The notes under the pieces: model-generated
Databases searched by the model: none
What the model saw: only the letters and a program-made list of their open reading frames with translations
Told to the model about the DNA's origin: nothing
Part shown: positions 62,746 to 64,000 of the stretch, piece after piece
How positions within the stretch are numbered: position 1 is the stretch's first letter
Layout: each line of letters opens with the position of its first letter
Source of the DNA: Rosistilla carotiformis
GTDB taxonomy: Bacteria; Planctomycetota; Planctomycetia; Pirellulales; Pirellulaceae
NCBI RefSeq assembly: GCF_007753095.1
Contig: NZ_CP036348.1
Span: forward strand, 7,373,005 to 7,437,004
Reading direction: 5' to 3'
DNA length: 64,000 bases
Translations under genes and position numbers: made by a program

Positions 62746-63891
62746 ATGATCTATCTCGACAACAACGCCACGACGCCGATCACCCCCGAAGTGCTCGACG
62801 CGATGCGAGCCGATTGGCTGCTGGGCCCCGCCAATCCCTCGGCGCAGCATCGCATCGGCCGTTCGGCCAAGCTGCGTTTGGAGGATGCCTGCGACGGGAT
62901 GTTGGATTGCTTGTCCGCCAGCGACCATCGCTTTCTGCTGACCAGCGGCGGAACCGAAGCGAATAACTGGGTGATCGGCAACCTGGGGCAGGGGAATGGC
63001 CCGATCGTCGTCAGCCAGATCGAACACCCCAGCATTCTCGCGGCCGCCCGCGCCGCCGAGGCTCGCGGCATCCCCGTCCGCTATCTTCCAGTCGACGCCA
63101 ACGGAATCGTCGATCTCCCACTGTTGCAAGCTTGGCTCGCCGAGACCCCCAAGCCGCGGCTGGTCTCGATCATGGCCGCCAACAACGAAACCGGCGTGAT
63201 CCAAACAATCGCGCCGCTGGCCGCCTGCTGCAATGATGCTGGAGTCCCCTTCCATTCGGATCTTTCGCAAATGCTGGGCAAGCTGCCCGTCGCCATCGAT
63301 CAAATGGGGATCACCGCCGCGACCATCGCCGCCCACAAATTCCACGGACCCGTTGGGGTCGGAGGGCTGATCCTCCGCCGCCACGCGCCGATCTCGCCGC
63401 TGCTGGTCGGCGGAGCGCAGCAACTGGAACACCGCGCCGGCACCGAACCGACCGCGCTAGTCGTCGGCATGATGACCGCTATCCAACAATGTTTGAACGA
63501 CTTATCCACAAAGCAAACCGCGATGCGACAACGCCGCGACGCGTTGGAAACGGGGCTGCGGCAACAGATTCCCGATCTGGTGGTCCACAGCGCGGCGGTC
63601 GATCGACTGCCGCAGACGACCTGCTTTTCGATCCCCCACATCGACCGCCAAGCGCTTCTGATGCGGTTTGACTTCGAATCGATCGCCTGCAGCACCGGCA
63701 GCGCGTGTGCCAGTGGCAGCAGCGAACCGAGCCACGTTTTGCAAGCGATGGGAGTCGATTCGTCGCTCCTCAGCAGTTCGATTCGCCTGAGCGGCTCGAT
63801 TTTTACTACCAATTCAGAGATCGACACAGCTATCTCGCGTATCGTCCGCTGTTGCAACAAGTTAAGGAATCATCAAGATGTGGAAAAATAA
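62746..63891 (+). CDS. Cysteine desulfurase (NifS/IscS-like)
   Basis: This PLP enzyme takes sulfur from cysteine for iron-sulfur cluster or other thio-cofactor assembly. The 381-residue protein shows MIYLDNNATTPITPEVLDAM at the start, LTSGGTEANNWVIG, the stacking His in VSQIEHPSI, and the PLP lysine in IAAHKFHGPVGVGGL. The mobile-loop cysteine is in CSTGSACASGSSEPSHVL. This is the group I arrangement. The ATG at 62746 gives the exact family start. No scaffold (IscU) gene is beside it in the window. Confidence 0.93.
   Translation: MIYLDNNATTPITPEVLDAMRADWLLGPANPSAQHRIGRSAKLRLEDACDGMLDCLSASDHRFLLTSGGTEANNWVIGNLGQGNGPIVVSQIEHPSILAAARAAEARGIPVRYLPVDANGIVDLPLLQAWLAETPKPRLVSIMAANNETGVIQTIAPLAACCNDAGVPFHSDLSQMLGKLPVAIDQMGITAATIAAHKFHGPVGVGGLILRRHAPISPLLVGGAQQLEHRAGTEPTALVVGMMTAIQQCLNDLSTKQTAMRQRRDALETGLRQQIPDLVVHSAAVDRLPQTTCFSIPHIDRQALLMRFDFESIACSTGSACASGSSEPSHVLQAMGVDSSLLSSSIRLSGSIFTTNSEIDTAISRIVRCCNKLRNHQDVEK
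63502..63510 (+). promoter_or_regulatory. Perfect DnaA-box match inside the desulfurase gene
   Basis: TTATCCACA matches the DnaA-box consensus exactly. It lies within coding sequence and could be chance, but it belongs with the second match at 63901-63909. Confidence 0.3.
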
Positions 63892-64000
63892 CGTATTGTT
63901 TGTGGATAACTTTTCGATTCCTTGATATAACCGATTCCAGCGGTTACGTAACCTGTGGAATTCCGGACCAGTGACACGCATAATTTGCGAGCGTTCTATT
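63892..64000. promoter_or_regulatory. AT-rich right edge with DnaA-box-like sites
   Basis: After the desulfurase stop the sequence turns AT-rich. It holds a perfect DnaA box (TGTGGATAA, 63901-63909) between two weaker matches, TGTGGAAAA (63879-63887) and TGTGGAATT (63954-63962), all in the same orientation. No gene is visible before the window ends. This may be the edge of an origin or of a dnaA promoter. Confidence 0.4.

Overview
The window reads as a chromosomal segment of a planctomycete, most likely of the Pirellulales (Rhodopirellula/Rosistilla-like). This is inferred from the gene content: a FlbD-MotAB-FliL-FliN-FliO-FliP run, MoxR/Bat-type von Willebrand A operons, DUF1080 lipoproteins, a membrane Ser/Thr kinase beside FHA and sigma-factor genes, and an unusually long acyl carrier protein. 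No taxonomic marker such as rRNA is present. Codon use and GC content look even throughout, and I see no prophage, integrase or full insertion sequence.

Layout. 1-6 kb: a minus-strand flagellar operon (flbD, motA, motB, fliL, fliN, fliO, fliP) into which a MORN-repeat gene is set in the opposite orientation between fliO and fliP. 6.3-11.6 kb: two large von Willebrand A membrane proteins around a coiled-coil protein, then a spacer with a candidate structured small RNA that ends in an orphan plus-strand terminator. 11.7-19.1 kb: metabolic and housekeeping genes (DUF1080 lipoprotein, YceI, membrane protein, DUF4416, aminotransferase, a type II toxin-antitoxin pair, threonine deaminase). 19.3-24.7 kb: two GH130 proteins around a GT4 glycosyltransferase fused to a second domain, plus a small unknown gene.

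25.5-38.3 kb: a plus-strand Wzx/Wzy-type exopolysaccharide cluster (flippase, polymerase, two GT4 enzymes, Wzz/GumC-like chain-length protein). It runs directly into a 2002-residue two-module nonribosomal peptide synthetase, A-T-C-A-T-TE. This is the most unusual association in the window. 38.4-44.6 kb: a complete, tightly overlapping MoxR-DUF58-DUF4381-BatA-BatB-TPR-BatD operon. 44.7-44.9 kb: a compact palindromic element flanked by 14-bp direct repeats. 45-51.4 kb: a phosphoesterase, then a signalling operon (coiled-coil protein, FHA protein, Ser/Thr kinase, membrane protein, sigma factor).

52-56 kb: fatty-acid genes (FabF-type synthase, two hotdog dehydratases, long ACP). 56-64 kb: a LigD phosphoesterase-like protein, a membrane-anchored protein, ScpB with a very acidic tail, a fatty-acyl-AMP ligase with its own carrier domain opposite a type II thioesterase, a cysteine desulfurase, and at the right edge a small group of DnaA-box-like sites.

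Starts were adjusted to domain boundaries, ribosome-binding sites and operon overlaps where these were visible. No tRNA, rRNA or CRISPR array was recognised.
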